A stretch of DNA of 64,000 nucleotides, taken from Dillenia suffruticosa (taxonomy: Eukaryota; Streptophyta; Magnoliopsida; Dilleniales; Dilleniaceae). The DNA lies in contig JAVTVX010000034.1 of NCBI GenBank assembly GCA_033439265.1, positions 21,156,501 to 21,220,500 on the forward strand, in the 5' to 3' direction. Under the pieces are notes generated by a model. That model had not been told where the DNA came from, made no database searches, and was given only the letters and a program-made list of their open reading frames with translations. Each line of letters starts with the position of its first letter. The stretch's first letter is position 1. The position numbers were made by a program, and so were the translations under genes. Positions 35,280 to 47,598 of the stretch are shown here, one piece after another.

Positions 35280-37384
35280 TAAAAATCGTGGGAGCACCTT
35301 TCACCAATTGGGCTCCGAACTGTCACGCCCCGAATCGGGATCGTGAACAGCCGCCCGTTGTCCCTGGATGCCGACTGTATTTTTACAGAAAATCGGACAG
35401 AATCTCCCCATAAATCGGAGGTTTCCTATGTATAATTTCACCTGTATATCACATTCATCCTGTAAAAATAAACAATTGGCCATCCCGGCCTCTCCAAAAT
35501 CAACAAATACCACAGCCAACATCCAGAACAACGTAAGACTATAAAGTTTCTAGCAGTCCTAGCAACAGACCTCTACTGTCATGCCCAACTATAGCATGAG
35601 CAGCCGTCACACCGAGCGGACTTAAATTCTACGCATATATAAAATAAATTCCCAAGCTATTTTTAGATATTTACAAATGTCTCAATGCAATGAAATAATT
35701 CAATACGAGTGTTCCACGAATAAATGTTCATAATTTATACAGTCAAATCTCCAATACATAATAATATCACAAATCATCGTAGCGGAAGAGATGGAAAATA
35801 ACCATACCCAAGCCCAGTGATATCTCCTCGGTCCAACACTAGTCCTGTGGGAGAGAAAGCGAGGGGTGAGTATCTATGGGATGATACTCAGTAAGTGAGG
35901 GGATTGATATCATACTATCAATATCGAGAGTGAACTTGGAGTGTCAAAGCATAGATAAGAAAATATCCACAGTGTGCAAACCGATCATGTTATTTCAAAA
36001 TCATATATAATACACACACATCAGAAAGCAAAATATGCATCCAATATTTACACCAATTTCATGAAGAGCCGGCCAATAAAATATTCCCGGCAATGGTCTA
36101 CCTCGACCAAGGACGGCGCATTGGGGGTTTTTTTCCAAATGCAAGTATTAAATAATGGCTCTCTACCCCAATGTTGGTCACAAACTATCCCAACTAGCCT
36201 GTAAATAATCATAATGTACATATAACTAGTCGGCCGTGTATGGTGCCTCCGCCTGGTGCTAGACGGAGCCGTACTCAACGTCCTCTCCGATGAGGGTCAA
36301 CCTGGGACACCCATACACATGATAATCTGGCGGATACCTCCGGCCGAAGCGTATTCAGACACAAGAGGTGCCTTTACCAGATGTCCTTCGTAGCTACAGA
36401 TCACAATATCATAGTGGCCAGGCACGTAACCCTATGCATCCCATCACCATGTCGGCCGGGTATATAGCCCCATGCATCATATCATAACGTCGGCCGGGCA
36501 TACAACCCAAATATATACGTAAATCCAGTTCAAACAATGTGCCAATGCAGTGGAAGCATTAAAACATGTCAATATGTCGAAAATGTGACACAATATTCAG
36601 TTATCAAAACTCATGGATGCATATCAATAAAGTCAGAATTTAAGACACTCCAAGGGTCACAAAACATTTCATCAAATATTCAAAAATTCTAACAATCATA
36701 CATTTGCAGAAACATGTCATTTAAAAGTATTTTTGAAACATGGTTTTCAATCAATAGTGAATGTCAAAATCCTATTCACAGTTCTAGGGAGGGTGGTCAC
36801 TCCCTATTTTCAAAACAAATTCAATCAGCTTCCTCGAGTCTCCAAAAAGATCAATCTAATCAGATCATCAAAATTGAATATCAATTTCTTAAGTATCTTT
36901 AGGGTTTATCCAAAAGACATATAATATACAATATCTTCCACTTTACGGCTCATTTCAATCCAACCCTACAACCCAGATACTTTCATGCATATTTCAAAAT
37001 TTAACTCTAAGGAAACTATTCGAATTCACTCGACATAATTTTGTGATTCTATAATACGCTTCTTTCGTATCAGATCATCTAATTCCTGTAACATTCTATA
37101 CTTAACTTTCAAAATCACATATAATCATTTCAGAAATTGTATTCTATTCGCATTCCACTTACACTCTAAACATATACAGAACATTTCATCTTAAATTCAA
37201 TCCTAGATTCATCCAAAGTATCAGTTAGAGCCGAAATCTCCTTACCTAGGGTTTTCTCGAAGCGCAGAGTCTCGTCCGAATGTCGCTTCGGTCACTCCAA
37301 GGTCTGCAGTGTTTCCTATCAAAACAAGATTTATTTGTTAGATCTAAACACTTAGATCAGAAGCAAAACCCTAAGTCATTTACC

Positions 37385-38130
37385 TACGTGGAGGCTTGTG
37401 GGCTGTCACGGGCTCACGGGCCGTCGCGGGCTCGTGGGCTACAGTGGGCTTCGGCTAACGGGTCAGTGGGCCAGTGGGCTTCGGCTAGCAGGCTCGCGGT
37501 CTGTGGGCCAGTGGGCTAGCAGACCGGCAGGCCTACGGGCTGGTGGGCCTGCAGCTGATGGGCCTGCAAGTTGGTGGGCCTGTGGGTGATGGGCCTGCAG
37601 CTGGCGGGCCGATGGGCCGGTCTGGGCCGCGGGCCGTGCTGGGCCTGCGGGCTTGGACTGGCTGTTGGGCCTGGTAGGCCCGTGGGTTTGCTGGGCCTGT
37701 GGGCTGTAGTGCGTGTGCAGGCACTGGCGCGTGCGCAGGCGCTGGCTCACACACGAGCAGGGGCTAAGCCGCTCTGTGAGCAAGGGCGTGCTGCAGGGGT
37801 GCGCGGCGGGGCGCGAGCAGGGCGTGCATGAGCAGGGCGCGCGCTTGCTGGGGGCACGTTCGCGCGCAGGGCTAGAGCGCTCGCGCTCGTGTGCTCGGCC
37901 GAGCGCTCGGGCTTGCAACGTAGCGCGCTGGAGCTGGAGGGCGCACTCGGTGGCTCGATCGCGCGAGGAGGCAGTAATCGCGCACTGTGGCACGATCGGG
38001 CTCGCGCTGTGGAGCGCTCAAGCTCGCGCGATGGTGGCAGAGGAGGAGGTTGCTGCTGGTGGCGGCTGTTCACGGACGGAAGCGAGATCGCGCGCGGTGG
38101 CGGCGCTCGACGGAGCTTGCGAAGGAGATG
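37385..38130 (-). repeat. GC-rich imperfect repeat in LTR copy 3
   Basis: Units like gtgggcctgcagctgatgggc and gtgggccagtgggct repeat irregularly, then a GC-rich stretch with cgcgcagg/gagcgctcg words. Every frame is open for long runs on both strands (up to 210 codons) and gives low-complexity peptides, so I do not call a gene. The position within the LTR matches the GC-rich block of copy 1, but the repeated words differ. Confidence 0.65.
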
Positions 38131-38177
38131 AGATCGTGAACGATCGCGATTGCAGAAGGGAGAGTGAGCCGCAGGAG

Positions 38178-38226
38178 AAAGAAGAAGAAGAAGAAGAAGA
38201 AGAAGAAGAAGAAGGAGAAGAAGAAG
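38178..38226. repeat. (GAA)n microsatellite
   Basis: About 16 imperfect GAA trinucleotides within LTR copy 3. Confidence 0.9.
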
Positions 38227-39682
38227 GTGAAGAAAAAGGCAGCGGAGCTCACGGCAAAGGAGCGGCGCGGCGGTGGGGGAGAGACGAAGGGTCAGGGGAG
38301 AGAGGGAGAGAGAGAGAGTGTGTGTGGGACGAATTAGGGCTTTAGCCCTAATTCAATTTGGGGAGGGCCAAAACGCTGCGTTTTGGCTCTCCTTTTTTTT
38401 TTTTAGCTTGGTGTTACATAGTAGCCTGTAAGAAAAAAAAAAGGCTTGCTGTGCGTTCTTAGGCAAACCAACAATCAACACTAATATCTGCATATACCAA
38501 ACCTTTAAGCATAGCATAACACCCAATGCCAAATACAGTTTAATGAACTCCGGTGGACTAAAAATGGCTACAAGATAAGACCTTTTACAAATCACCTTAC
38601 ACATACCGCTTAACACAATGTACATAATTTTGCCTACATTGTGATCAACCGACTCAGGCTTGAAAATAGTAAGATGCCATGTAAGCCGAGACCCAATTCA
38701 TAAACTGCAAGCCAACTTAGCAAAAGATGCACAAATTCTGTTGACACTATTAAGCTTCTTACAGATTTATGATACCCTTAATTAAGGAAATAAAAAATAC
38801 AGAACAAAAGCTTATCAAGTACATTGATTAGAAATTTATTCTCAAATTATAATATCCCGAATTATAGTTTCAAAACTCTTTGATAACTTTCTTTTCTATG
38901 TATTCCATTAGTCACATTAATAAATTCCTCCTCAATTATAGGATTTTTAACGTAGATTATCATGAATTCAATCATAGTTTGGGTCTGAATATTACAAAAT
39001 TAGACGTACCTGTACGGTTGAAGTGGCCAAAATTGGACAAAAAGTTCATGGGTAAAATTACTTAAACCAAGTTCAAAACCATGACGGTTTCTCCGATTTC
39101 GATCCTAGTTCCTTACAATTCTTATTAATTCTTGTCCTGTTTTAACCGTAAAATTGTAAACAAACAATTTTTGGGTCCTTGATGATCTCTCCATTAGCAA
39201 TTGAATGAGAGATAAGATATAATTTAAAGAGAGAGATAAGAGTACAAGGGTAGTGGGAGAAATCGAAGAAATGGAGAAAGAAAGTTTTTAGCCTTTTACT
39301 TCTACTTTCAACTTCCTAATAAGAACTATGGAGAAATAGAAGAAAAAATTGAAGAAATAGAGAAAAGAGAATGGAGATTCTAGAGATTTAAAAATCAAAA
39401 ATTGAATCAAAGTGAAAAAGGAGGAAAGATCAAAATCGAAGTTATGGACAGTAGATAAAATTAGGGGGAGCAACTGGGAGCAAGTTTTATGATTTGGAGA
39501 TTTAGGCAAAAGAATAAGAGATATTGAAGTAAAAAGAAGAGGAAGATAAGATTAGTGATTAATTGAGGAATCTTTTAATGCCTTGATGCGATATTGATGT
39601 TGAGTTTGGAATATCCTTTTATTAGAATAATGATTAATGAATTATGTACCCATCAAAATTAACATTTAATTTTGTTATACAT

Positions 39683-39754
39683 GTGGCTGTAGTTTAGTGG
39701 TAAGAATTCCACGTTGTGGCCGTGGAGACCTGGGCTCGAATCCCAGCAGCCACA
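39683..39754 (+). tRNA. tRNA-His(GUG), intact, unit 4
   Basis: Identical over its 72 bases to the copy at 34,428: all stems pair, GTG anticodon, intact A and B boxes. A TTTT run about 18 bases downstream (tgaaattttaaat) is a plausible Pol III terminator. This is the first unit with the hAT-type MITE between the two tRNAs. Confidence 0.93.
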
Positions 39755-39955
39755 ATAGAAGTGATATGAAATTTTAAATAGTAATAATGAGAAAGTTGTT
39801 CGTAATAATATCAAAAAAATCATTGACAAATTTTAAATTTGAATTGAAATACTTTTTTTTAGATAAAATATAGGTTTAGGTTACCACTTTCCAAATTCAG
39901 CATGACCTAAACAGTAGGAAGAAAAGTTTTCATTTGGCAAAATAGTGGTTTTGGC

Positions 39956-40531
39956 TAAGGGTGTCAATCTGTCATGTCATGTCTAATTGTGCTGTGTTGT
40001 TGTCATATTTCGTGTCAAAAATCCAAACCCAGACACAACCTATTTAGCTATCATGTCATGTCGAGTTTGACCCATTTATAATCGTGCCATGTCATGTTTA
40101 CCTACTTATTAAATTTTTGTAACAAAGTTAAAATAACCCGCTCAATCTGTTAACCTATCAATACATTTTTGCATGATTTTTGAATTCATTGAATTTCTAA
40201 ATGCAAAATACCTATAAATAAAAATATCGTATCATTAACCACATTATCACATCCTTTACAATAGCAAAATACCTAAGATGTTCCATTTTTTACACAATTT
40301 TTCCAAGTCATACATGTCGACCTGTTAATTTTCACACGAGACGACCCGTTTAATTTTCACGGTGTCATATGTTTAACCGGGCAAGTCAACACATCACGAC
40401 CCATTTCTAAATGGGTTGTAACCGTGTCATCCTGTTTATGACCTGAAACAGATTCAAATCGATCCAAACCCACTAATTTCGTGTCATGTTTGTGTTGTGA
40501 TATTGTGTCATGCAAGAAATTGCCACCCCTA
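39956..40531 (+). mobile_element. hAT-type MITE, unit 4
   Basis: The left end reads TAAGGGTGTCAAT and the right end ATTGCCACCCCTA, near-perfect inverted repeats of TAGGGGTG-type hAT termini. The flanks are GTTTTGGC (39,948-39,955) and GTTTTGGT (40,532-40,539), an 8-bp target duplication. The matching site in units 2 and 3 is empty (a single tttggtcc). No coding capacity. Confidence 0.85.
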
Positions 40532-40710
40532 GTTTTGGTCCAACCAATAATTTTTTGGCAGCTTCCAATCTACCAAGGTCTTCCCCGAATTTTTCCCTTA
40601 AATTACTTAAGTTTGGCTTAAACCAAATCTAGGCAAAGTGAGACAATACTCATGCTTATAGTTTATCTAACATTAATTTATACCTTTTTTATTCATATCA
40701 TATTCAACTA

Positions 40711-40795
40711 GTTAGGATGGCGGAGTGGTCTAAGGAGCCAAGACTCAAGTTCTGGTCTTCGAAAGGCGGCGTGGGTTCAAATCCCGCTTCTGACA
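40711..40795 (+). pseudogene. tRNA-Leu(CAA) probable pseudogene, unit 4
   Basis: The acceptor stem pairs (GTTAGGA with TTCTGAC) and the T arm is good. One extra base in the anticodon stem (ccaagactcaag) and a broken D stem (GCG with GGA) spoil the fold. An open frame running through this tRNA is spurious. Confidence 0.65.
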
Positions 40796-42213
40796 ATTTC
40801 GTTTGCCCATTCCACTTAGTGGAAAAAGGTTTTGTTGTTATTGTTTTGATTCATAGCCTTTTGCAAGGTAAAGAAGTAGTGAATTTGCTTTTCACCTACA
40901 AGACCAATTTTTTGTAGCGATGAAGAATGGAATTTGCATTTTCACTTGCTAGACTGTGAGAAAATTAAAGGCTAGCTCTGCATTCTTCAGCAAACCGACA
41001 ATCAACACAAATAGAAGCATACACCAAACTTTTAAGCATAGCATAACTACTGACCCCAAATGCAGTTTAACGAACTCTAGTAAACCAGAGAAGGCCACAG
41101 GACAAAGCCCTTTACAAATCACCTTACACTTATCACTCCTCACAATGTACATAATTTGGACCCCCATTGTGATCAACCAACGCAAGCTTAAGACCAGTGA
41201 GAAGCCGAGTAAGCCGAGGCCCAACTTATAAACTACAAGCCAACTTAGCAAAAGGTACACAAATTGTATAGATACAATTAAGCTTCTAATAGATTTGTGA
41301 TTCCTCTAATATAGGAAACAAAAAATACAGAATAAAAGTTTATCAGGTACAATAATTAGAAATTTATTTTCAAATTATAATACCCCGAATTATAGTTTCA
41401 ATAGTCTTTGATAACTTTCTTTTCTATGTATTTCGTTAGTCACATTAATAAATTCCTCCTCAATTATAGGATTTTTAACGTAGATTATCATGAATGCAAT
41501 CATAGTTTGGTTCTGAATATTACAAAATTAGACGTTCCAGTACCGTTGAAGTGGCCAAAACTGGACAGAAAGTTCATAGGTAAAATTACTTGAACCAAGT
41601 TCAAAACCATGATGGTTTCTCCGATTTCAATCCTAGTTCATTACAGTTCCTACCAATTCTTGTCCTGTTTTAATCGTAAAATTGAAAAAAAAATATTTTT
41701 TGGGTGCTTGATGATCTCTCCATCAACAATTGAAAGAGAGATAAAATATAATTTAAAGAGAGAGATAAGAGTACAAGGGAAGTGGGAGAAATCGAAGAAA
41801 TCGAGAAAGTGAGTTTTTAGCAGTTTTACTTTTACTTTCAACATCCTAATAAGAACTGTTGGGAAATAGAAGGAAAAATTGATGAAACAGAGAGAAGAGA
41901 ACGGAGATTCTAGAGATCTGAAAATCAAAAATTAAATCAAAGAGAAATAGGAGAAAAGATCAAAATCGATGTTATGTACTGTGGAGAAAATTAGGAGGGA
42001 GCAACTGGGAACAAGTTTTACAATTTGGAGATTTAGGAGGAAGAATAAGAGATGTTGAAGTGAAAGGCAGAGGAAGATTAGATTAATGATAAATTGAGTA
42101 ATCTTTTAATGCCTTGATGCGATATTGATGTTGAGTTTGGAATATCTTTTTATTAGAATAATGATTAATGAATTATGTACCCATCAAAATTAACATTTAA
42201 TTTTGTTATACAT

Positions 42214-42285
42214 GTGGCTGTAGTTTAGTGGTAAGAATTCCACGTTGTGGCCGTGGAGACCTGGGCATGAATCCCAGCAGCTACA
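42214..42285 (+). tRNA. tRNA-His(GUG), damaged T loop, unit 5
   Basis: Acceptor, D and anticodon arms are intact (one acceptor G-T wobble). The T loop reads CATGAAT in place of CTCGAAT, so the B box is weakened. It may be a young pseudogene. Confidence 0.6.
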
Positions 42286-42488
42286 GTAGAAGTGATATGA
42301 AATTTTAAATGGTAATAATGAGAAAGTTGTTCATAATAATGTAAAAAAGAATCATTGACATGTTTTAAATTTGGATTGAAATACTTTTTTTAAAGATAAA
42401 ATACAGGTTTAGGTTACCTCTTTCCAAATTCAGCATCACCTAAACAGTAGCAAGGAAAGCTTTCATTTGGCAAAATAGTGGTTTTGGT

Positions 42489-42850
42489 TTGGGGTGTCAA
42501 TCTGTCATGTCATGTCTAATTGATTGTGTTGTTGTCATATTTCGTGTCAAAAATCCAAACCCATACACAACCTATTTAGCTATCGTGTCATGTCGAGTTT
42601 GACCCATTTATAATCGTGTCATGTCGTGTTTACCTAATTAACCCATTAAATTTTTGTAACCAAGTTAAAATAACCCGCTCAACCTATTAAACTGTCAATA
42701 CATTTTAGCATGATTTTTGAATTCAATGAATTTCTAAGTGCAAAATACCTATTAATAAAAATATCGTATCACTAACCACATTATCACATCCTTTACAATA
42801 GCAAAATACCTAAGATGTTCCCGTTTTTTACACAATTTTACCAAGTCATA
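42489..42850 (+). mobile_element. hAT-type MITE, unit 5, truncated
   Basis: Starts TTGGGGTGTCAAT after the target word GTTTTGGT (42,481-42,488). It breaks off at about 42,850, where the spacer upstream of the next tRNA-His follows directly. Confidence 0.75.
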
Positions 42851-42860
42851 TAGAGAGACA
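42840..42860. other. Deletion junction: right half of MITE, tRNA-Leu and spacer lost
   Basis: accaagtcata, from inside the MITE, joins tagagagacaagaatgg, which belongs to the spacer about 290 bp before a tRNA-His. Compared with unit 4, about 1.57 kb is missing, including the tRNA-Leu. Short shared agag words at the junction suggest end joining. Confidence 0.7.
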
Positions 42861-43174
42861 AGAATGGAGATTCCTTGAGATCTAAAAATCAAAAATTGAA
42901 TCAAAGGGAAATAGGAGGAAAGATCAAAATCCAAGTTATTGACGGTATATAAAATTAGGGGGGAGCAACTGGCAACAAGTTTTAGGATTTGGAGATTTAG
43001 GAGGAAGAATAAGAGATGTTGAAATGAAAGGAAGAGGAAGATAAGATTAGTGATTAATTGAGTAATCTTTTAATGCCTTGATGCGATATTGATGTTGAGT
43101 TTGGAATATCCTTTTATTAGAATAATGATTAATTAATTTTATACCCATCAAAATTAACATTTAATTTTGTACAT

Positions 43175-43246
43175 GTGGTTGTAGTTTAGTGGTAAGAATT
43201 CCACGTTGTGGCCGTGGAGACCTGGGCTCGAATCCCAGCAGCCACA
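43175..43246 (+). tRNA. tRNA-His(GUG), unit 6
   Basis: All arms pair, with one acceptor C-to-T change giving a T-G wobble (GTGGTTG with CAGCCAC). Anticodon GTG, T loop CTCGAAT, intact boxes. A TTTT run follows 19 bases later. Foreign repeat DNA starts about 20 bp downstream. Confidence 0.85.
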
Positions 43247-43269
43247 GTAGAAGTGATATAAAATTTTAA

Positions 43270-44430
43270 ATAAATAGTATTCAAGATAGTTTTTCAAAAA
43301 TAGTTATAACCAATACCTTCGCAAAAGCCCACTAATATCTCAAAATATAATAAAAAAAGATCGATACCTGAAAAGGTTCTCAAAATATCTTTGGTCGAGT
43401 TCAAAACAAGTCCTAATCTCCAAAGTAAACATGCTCTGAAAGGAATGGAATAAGAGGAATGAGTACAAATAATACTCAATGAGTTGAATAACATGTTATG
43501 CAACGAATGAGCAGTGGGCGTGGATAAGTCAAATAATTTTTCTAAAATCTTTATTTTCATCATAATCAAATACATCAATGATCATCATAAAAGTCAAAGT
43601 TTTCAACTAAATCCAATCTTCATGATGAGATAAAATTTATGTATCCAACATATTTCATATTTTCTCAACATGAGGCAACCAAAATCATTGTTCTAACAAA
43701 GGTCAACCAAGATTTAGGACGGGATTATCAAGGGTTTTTAGAAACTAAAGTTCACAAATACCCATATCTTTGACGTTGGATCTGATATTCATTGGTGGTA
43801 CAGCCATCTATCTAGTGATCTTATTTATAACATTTGGCCATAAAAGTACCGCATGTACCAGGCTATTTCCCAAGCTCTACTAACTCCACTATATCACCCT
43901 GTCGGGATACACCAAAGAAGGAAATTACTAGTCATTTAATAGGAGTTCAGACTCTCATTCCAAACCATTCACATGTACTATTTCACAAAGCTCACAAATC
44001 CATTTCATGTGCCAAATTTAATTTAACAATTTTTCAAGTCAAGTCATACTTAATATATCACATAAAACATAACACATTATTCATTTACAACAAATTAGAT
44101 GCATAAATATATCAAATTTACATATAGGGACAATCCATACGCACAACATTTCAAACTCATTTAAAAATCATTTTAAAAAAATCAAATAAAATATTTTACT
44201 CATTTAAAGTATAACATATAATCCACTCACCTCTTAAGAGAGTCAACACTCTCATCCAAAGTTAAGTTAATCACTCCTAAATTTCCAATTGTCTTAACCT
44301 AAGACAATAAATACAAATTTATTAGTTAATCACAAACTGACACTAGAAAAAAATCAATATTTTTCACACAACCCAAACTCTAATTTTTTCAAAATTCACC
44401 AATCCATCATCTAAATTCACCAAACCACAT
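43270..44430 (-). mobile_element. Long LTR (Tekay/Del-like), copy 5, fragment
   Basis: On the minus strand it has ctcattgagtattatttg, a cccgacagggtgatatag block and gagtgttgactctcttaagaggtgagtgg, matching the family landmarks in order. Both termini are missing. Confidence 0.55.
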
Positions 44431-44449
44431 CATCTAAATTTATCACCAC

Positions 44450-44615
44450 TCCTTCTGACTTGAGTATCGAAGCTTCCTCGGTCGAACCACCTATGGCGGG
44501 TATTTTGCAAGTCTCATCATCCACGAAAGTCTAGAAGGTGCATCAGTACTAGTTCCCTACTTGGATCAGTAAAGTAATTCATCTGTAGAGAAAAACCCAC
44601 CTCAAATGATTTGTA
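44450..44615 (+). mobile_element. Tat-like LTR 3' fragment
   Basis: Shares ttctgacttgagtatcg, tcgaaccacctatggcggg and gtctcatcatccacgaa with the Tat-like LTR end at 23,965-24,120. Partial and isolated. Confidence 0.6.
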
Positions 44616-44687
44616 AGAGGTGCAAAATTTTCAAATATTATTTACAGAAGTTAAGAACTCACAAGGGAAGGAAAATGGTATTAATCA

Positions 44688-46300
44688 TGTTAGATTTAAT
44701 TCATACACAAGCGGAAGCATGATAGATTTTTCGGAATAATAAAAGATTTGGGTTTTCGGGTATACTTTTATGAATAAAATGCAGAAAAATCGGGAACCAC
44801 GAACCTTTTCTCGATCAATCTCGTCGTCGGGATGATAACCACACTATGCGAGTTATCACCGCTATATCACAACACCGCAACCTTCAATCCGGTAACGAAG
44901 TGACGTGAAAAAATTTCCACCATGGAATTTTTCTTAATCCCTCAATCAGAGAAAAGTTTTTCTGATATCTAGAACCTTCTCACCTTCTCTCTCTCTCTTG
45001 TGCTCTCATCAAGAGATAACCCTAATATGCCTTAAGAATTCTGGTGAATAATTAGGGAGTTAATTGTGGGATCATGGGTAGTAAATTAGGAAGGTTGGGA
45101 TAATGGGTTGACCATCTATTATTCCCCAACTTCCTTTTTTGAATTTACCAAGATAAATGCCCCACGTTGACACTTTTACCTACATCTCCCACTTACACAC
45201 GAGAACATTTTATCCGTCACAAGATCATAACTCATACAATCTTCCACATCATCCTACTGGATTTTCATACAGGATTGGGTGTCGTACGACTGGCGAGTAC
45301 ACTTACAAGCAAAGACTTCTCGATACACTTGTTAGAATGATTAATGAGTCACCGTTAGTATTAAAAGGTCTCGTTGTATCCCGAATTCAATACAATTACA
45401 TCCATCGAGCCATTTTCTTCATCGAAAGTTATTCCCAATCATTGCTCGACTATGTATTCACTATTATATTTAAATCCCAATATGGATAAGCATAACAGAC
45501 TGGTCGATAAATACAACACAATTATATAATATCGATTGTTATTCTTTTTCCCAATGATAAATACAACACAGTATTATTCCCTCATCTCTCAAAAGGACAT
45601 ATGTCTGATTTCTCTAACACTGTGCGGATATGGGACTCGGTGTACACATAAAACTCTATCTAGAGATCTCAGAGAGAGTGTCTTGGAGACAATATCACTA
45701 AACGTAGATAATATGTAAGATCTCAAATCTGGCTATTTACAGACAACATGGATGTGGGTATTTTCATGTCGATCATATCCCAGATGAGCTTATCCTGAAC
45801 ACATATCAGGGCAACTTATGTTCTGTTAAGGTCACTTTTAATGTCTCTTACGACTAGAAACCATTTCATCCCCGCTCACTCAGAGTTGCGGTTGGTCACT
45901 CGTATGAGAGAATCAACTTCGCTTACCTAATATATCTTTTATCACATCATATCAAAATATATATGATTATAAACAAGTGCATTACTTAAGAAATATAATA
46001 ACTCATGTGTGACTGAATAATACACAATAATCATATATATATATATATATGTAATAAGCATTATATCGTCAATCCAGTACAAAATGAGAAATGTCAAAAT
46101 ATGCACAAACCCAATAATCATATATACTATGTCTCAAAATATTGGGATCATGGGTAGTAAATTAGGAAGGTTGAGATAATGGGATGACCACCAATTATTC
46201 CCTAACTTCCATTTTTTGAATTTACCAAAGTAAATGCCCCATGTGGGCACCTTTACCTACAAATCATGAAATTCTGGGTATAAGATAATACATAATTTAA
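44688..46300 (+). mobile_element. Copia LTR-like segment with an internal ~120-bp direct repeat
   Basis: Begins TGTTAGATTTAATTC followed by acacaagcggaagc, typical of copia (Tork/TAR-type) LTR starts. A block beginning tgggatcatgggtagtaaat occurs at 45,067-45,184 and again, diverged, at 46,143-46,262. No coding domain or primer binding site was found. Confidence 0.45.
46032..46051. repeat. (TA)n microsatellite
   Basis: About 10 TA dinucleotides. Confidence 0.85.
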
Positions 46301-47330
46301 AGGTAAAAAAATCTTTCAATTTCAATAGAGAATCTTTTAAGAAAAATTAAGGCTAAAATGACACAAGTAATTTGTTTTCCTTTTGTGCAATTAAAGATTG
46401 GATTGAAAATTAACCAAGCCCTCAAATAGTCCACAAAACCATATTTTCTTGTGATAAATTTTCAATGTCATGATAAAATTCACAAGATTTAGTTTGATAA
46501 ATTTTTTCTCAATACTATATAACAATATCAGCTTACTCTTGAGAATATCAACCAATTCTTTTGGATTTAATCTTGAACACCAAGATATTGAATTTTCATT
46601 GTTCGATAGTAAAGTATGGATGTCAATGAAATTTCCATCTCACTACTCCAATTTGTCCAGCAGATTGCTTACCATAAAGCATTAAAACTTCGAAATGATC
46701 AAGCAATCTCAACTCTAGGCAGTTGATTTTTCCTCTCTTGGCATTGTTCTAAGAAGGAAAAGACAAAAAAAACAAAAATAAATCCAACTGTAGGCTACTG
46801 GAAGTCACAGAGGAAGAATCTACCAAAAATGTCCCGTTGCCAAGAAGAAAACCCAAGAACCTACCCAAGTTAGGTCGGACGGATATGAAAATGGAAACAA
46901 AAATAGAAAATAGAAATGGCGGCATTTTGTAATAATAAATTAAATAAAAAATATGAATAAACGTATAAATATAAAAAAATATAAAGATTTTTATATAAAT
47001 ATTAATTATTTTATAGAAATAATATAATAGCCATATTTTATAATAAAAATCTAAAATGACCAAATATATAATTATTAAAAATAAGACAAATATAAAGATA
47101 TAATAATTTTTGAATAAATATTAATTAATTTATCGGATCGAAAAGTTTTGAAAATGTTTTAGAAATAGAAAACATTTCAGAAATGGAAAAACGTTAACCT
47201 TGAGAAGTTTTCATATATCATGGGGTGTAAGTTTAGTCCACCACGCCTCTCCTTTTTAAAATAAAATCCCAAAAAACATTACTTTTCAATTTAATAAAAA
47301 AAAACACTAAACGTAATAGTAAATGCACAA
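46300..47330. other. AT-rich filler between array units
   Basis: No gene seen. 46,900-47,160 is AT-rich and echoes the composition and some words of 1800-2100 (tataaatataaaaaa, atattaatta). The tRNA unit spacer resumes at about 47,331 with attaggaggaaagatcaaaa. Confidence 0.4.
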
Positions 47331-47598
47331 ATTAGGAGGAAAGATCAAAATCGAAGTTATGGACTGTGGAGAAAATTAGGAGGGAGCAACTGGGAACAAG
47401 TTTTACGATTTGGAGATTTAGGAGGAACAATAAGAGGTGTTGAAGTGAAAGGAAGAGGAATATAAGATTAATGATAAATTGAGTAATCTTTTAATGCCTT
47501 GATGCGATATTGATGTTGAGTTTGGAATATCTTTTTATTAGAATAATGATTAATGAATTTTGTATCCATCAAAATTAACATTTAATTTTGTTATATAG

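Larger units (their letters stand above)
35098..38418 (-). mobile_element. Long LTR (Tekay/Del-like), copy 3, solo, with 5-bp target duplication
   Basis: On the minus strand it begins TGTAACACC and ends CCTCACA. It is flanked by TAGTA on both sides (35,093-35,097 and 38,419-38,423), and removing it restores the spacer sequence of the other units (cttagtagcctgtaag against cttagcagactataag). It is therefore a complete solo LTR of 3.32 kb inserted in a pre-existing tRNA unit. Family marks are visible in reverse, including the gctttagccctaatt palindrome and the aaaacgctgcgtttt block near 38,340-38,390. Its 3' end carries a 182-bp foldback (35,098-35,279). Confidence 0.8.

Noticed and set aside
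37463..38345. Open frames of 176 and 210 codons on opposite strands
   Set aside because: Same cause as above in LTR copy 3; the 210-codon frame ends in a GAA-repeat Glu run.
38880..39065. 61-codon frame seen again at 41,408
   Set aside because: Also tandemly duplicated spacer, with no motif.
39755..39850. Possible C/D-box small nucleolar RNA behind tRNA-His (a tgatatga word)
   Set aside because: The C and D boxes are poor, and no terminal stem or conserved guide region could be found across units.
40717..40917. 66-codon frame starting MAEWSK, and a similar frame at 60,766
   Set aside because: The first part is a translation of the tRNA-Leu copy itself.
40956..41231. 91-codon frame repeated at 63,528 with few changes
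   Set aside because: Conserved only because the whole spacer is duplicated; the equivalent frame is broken in other units and shows no domain.
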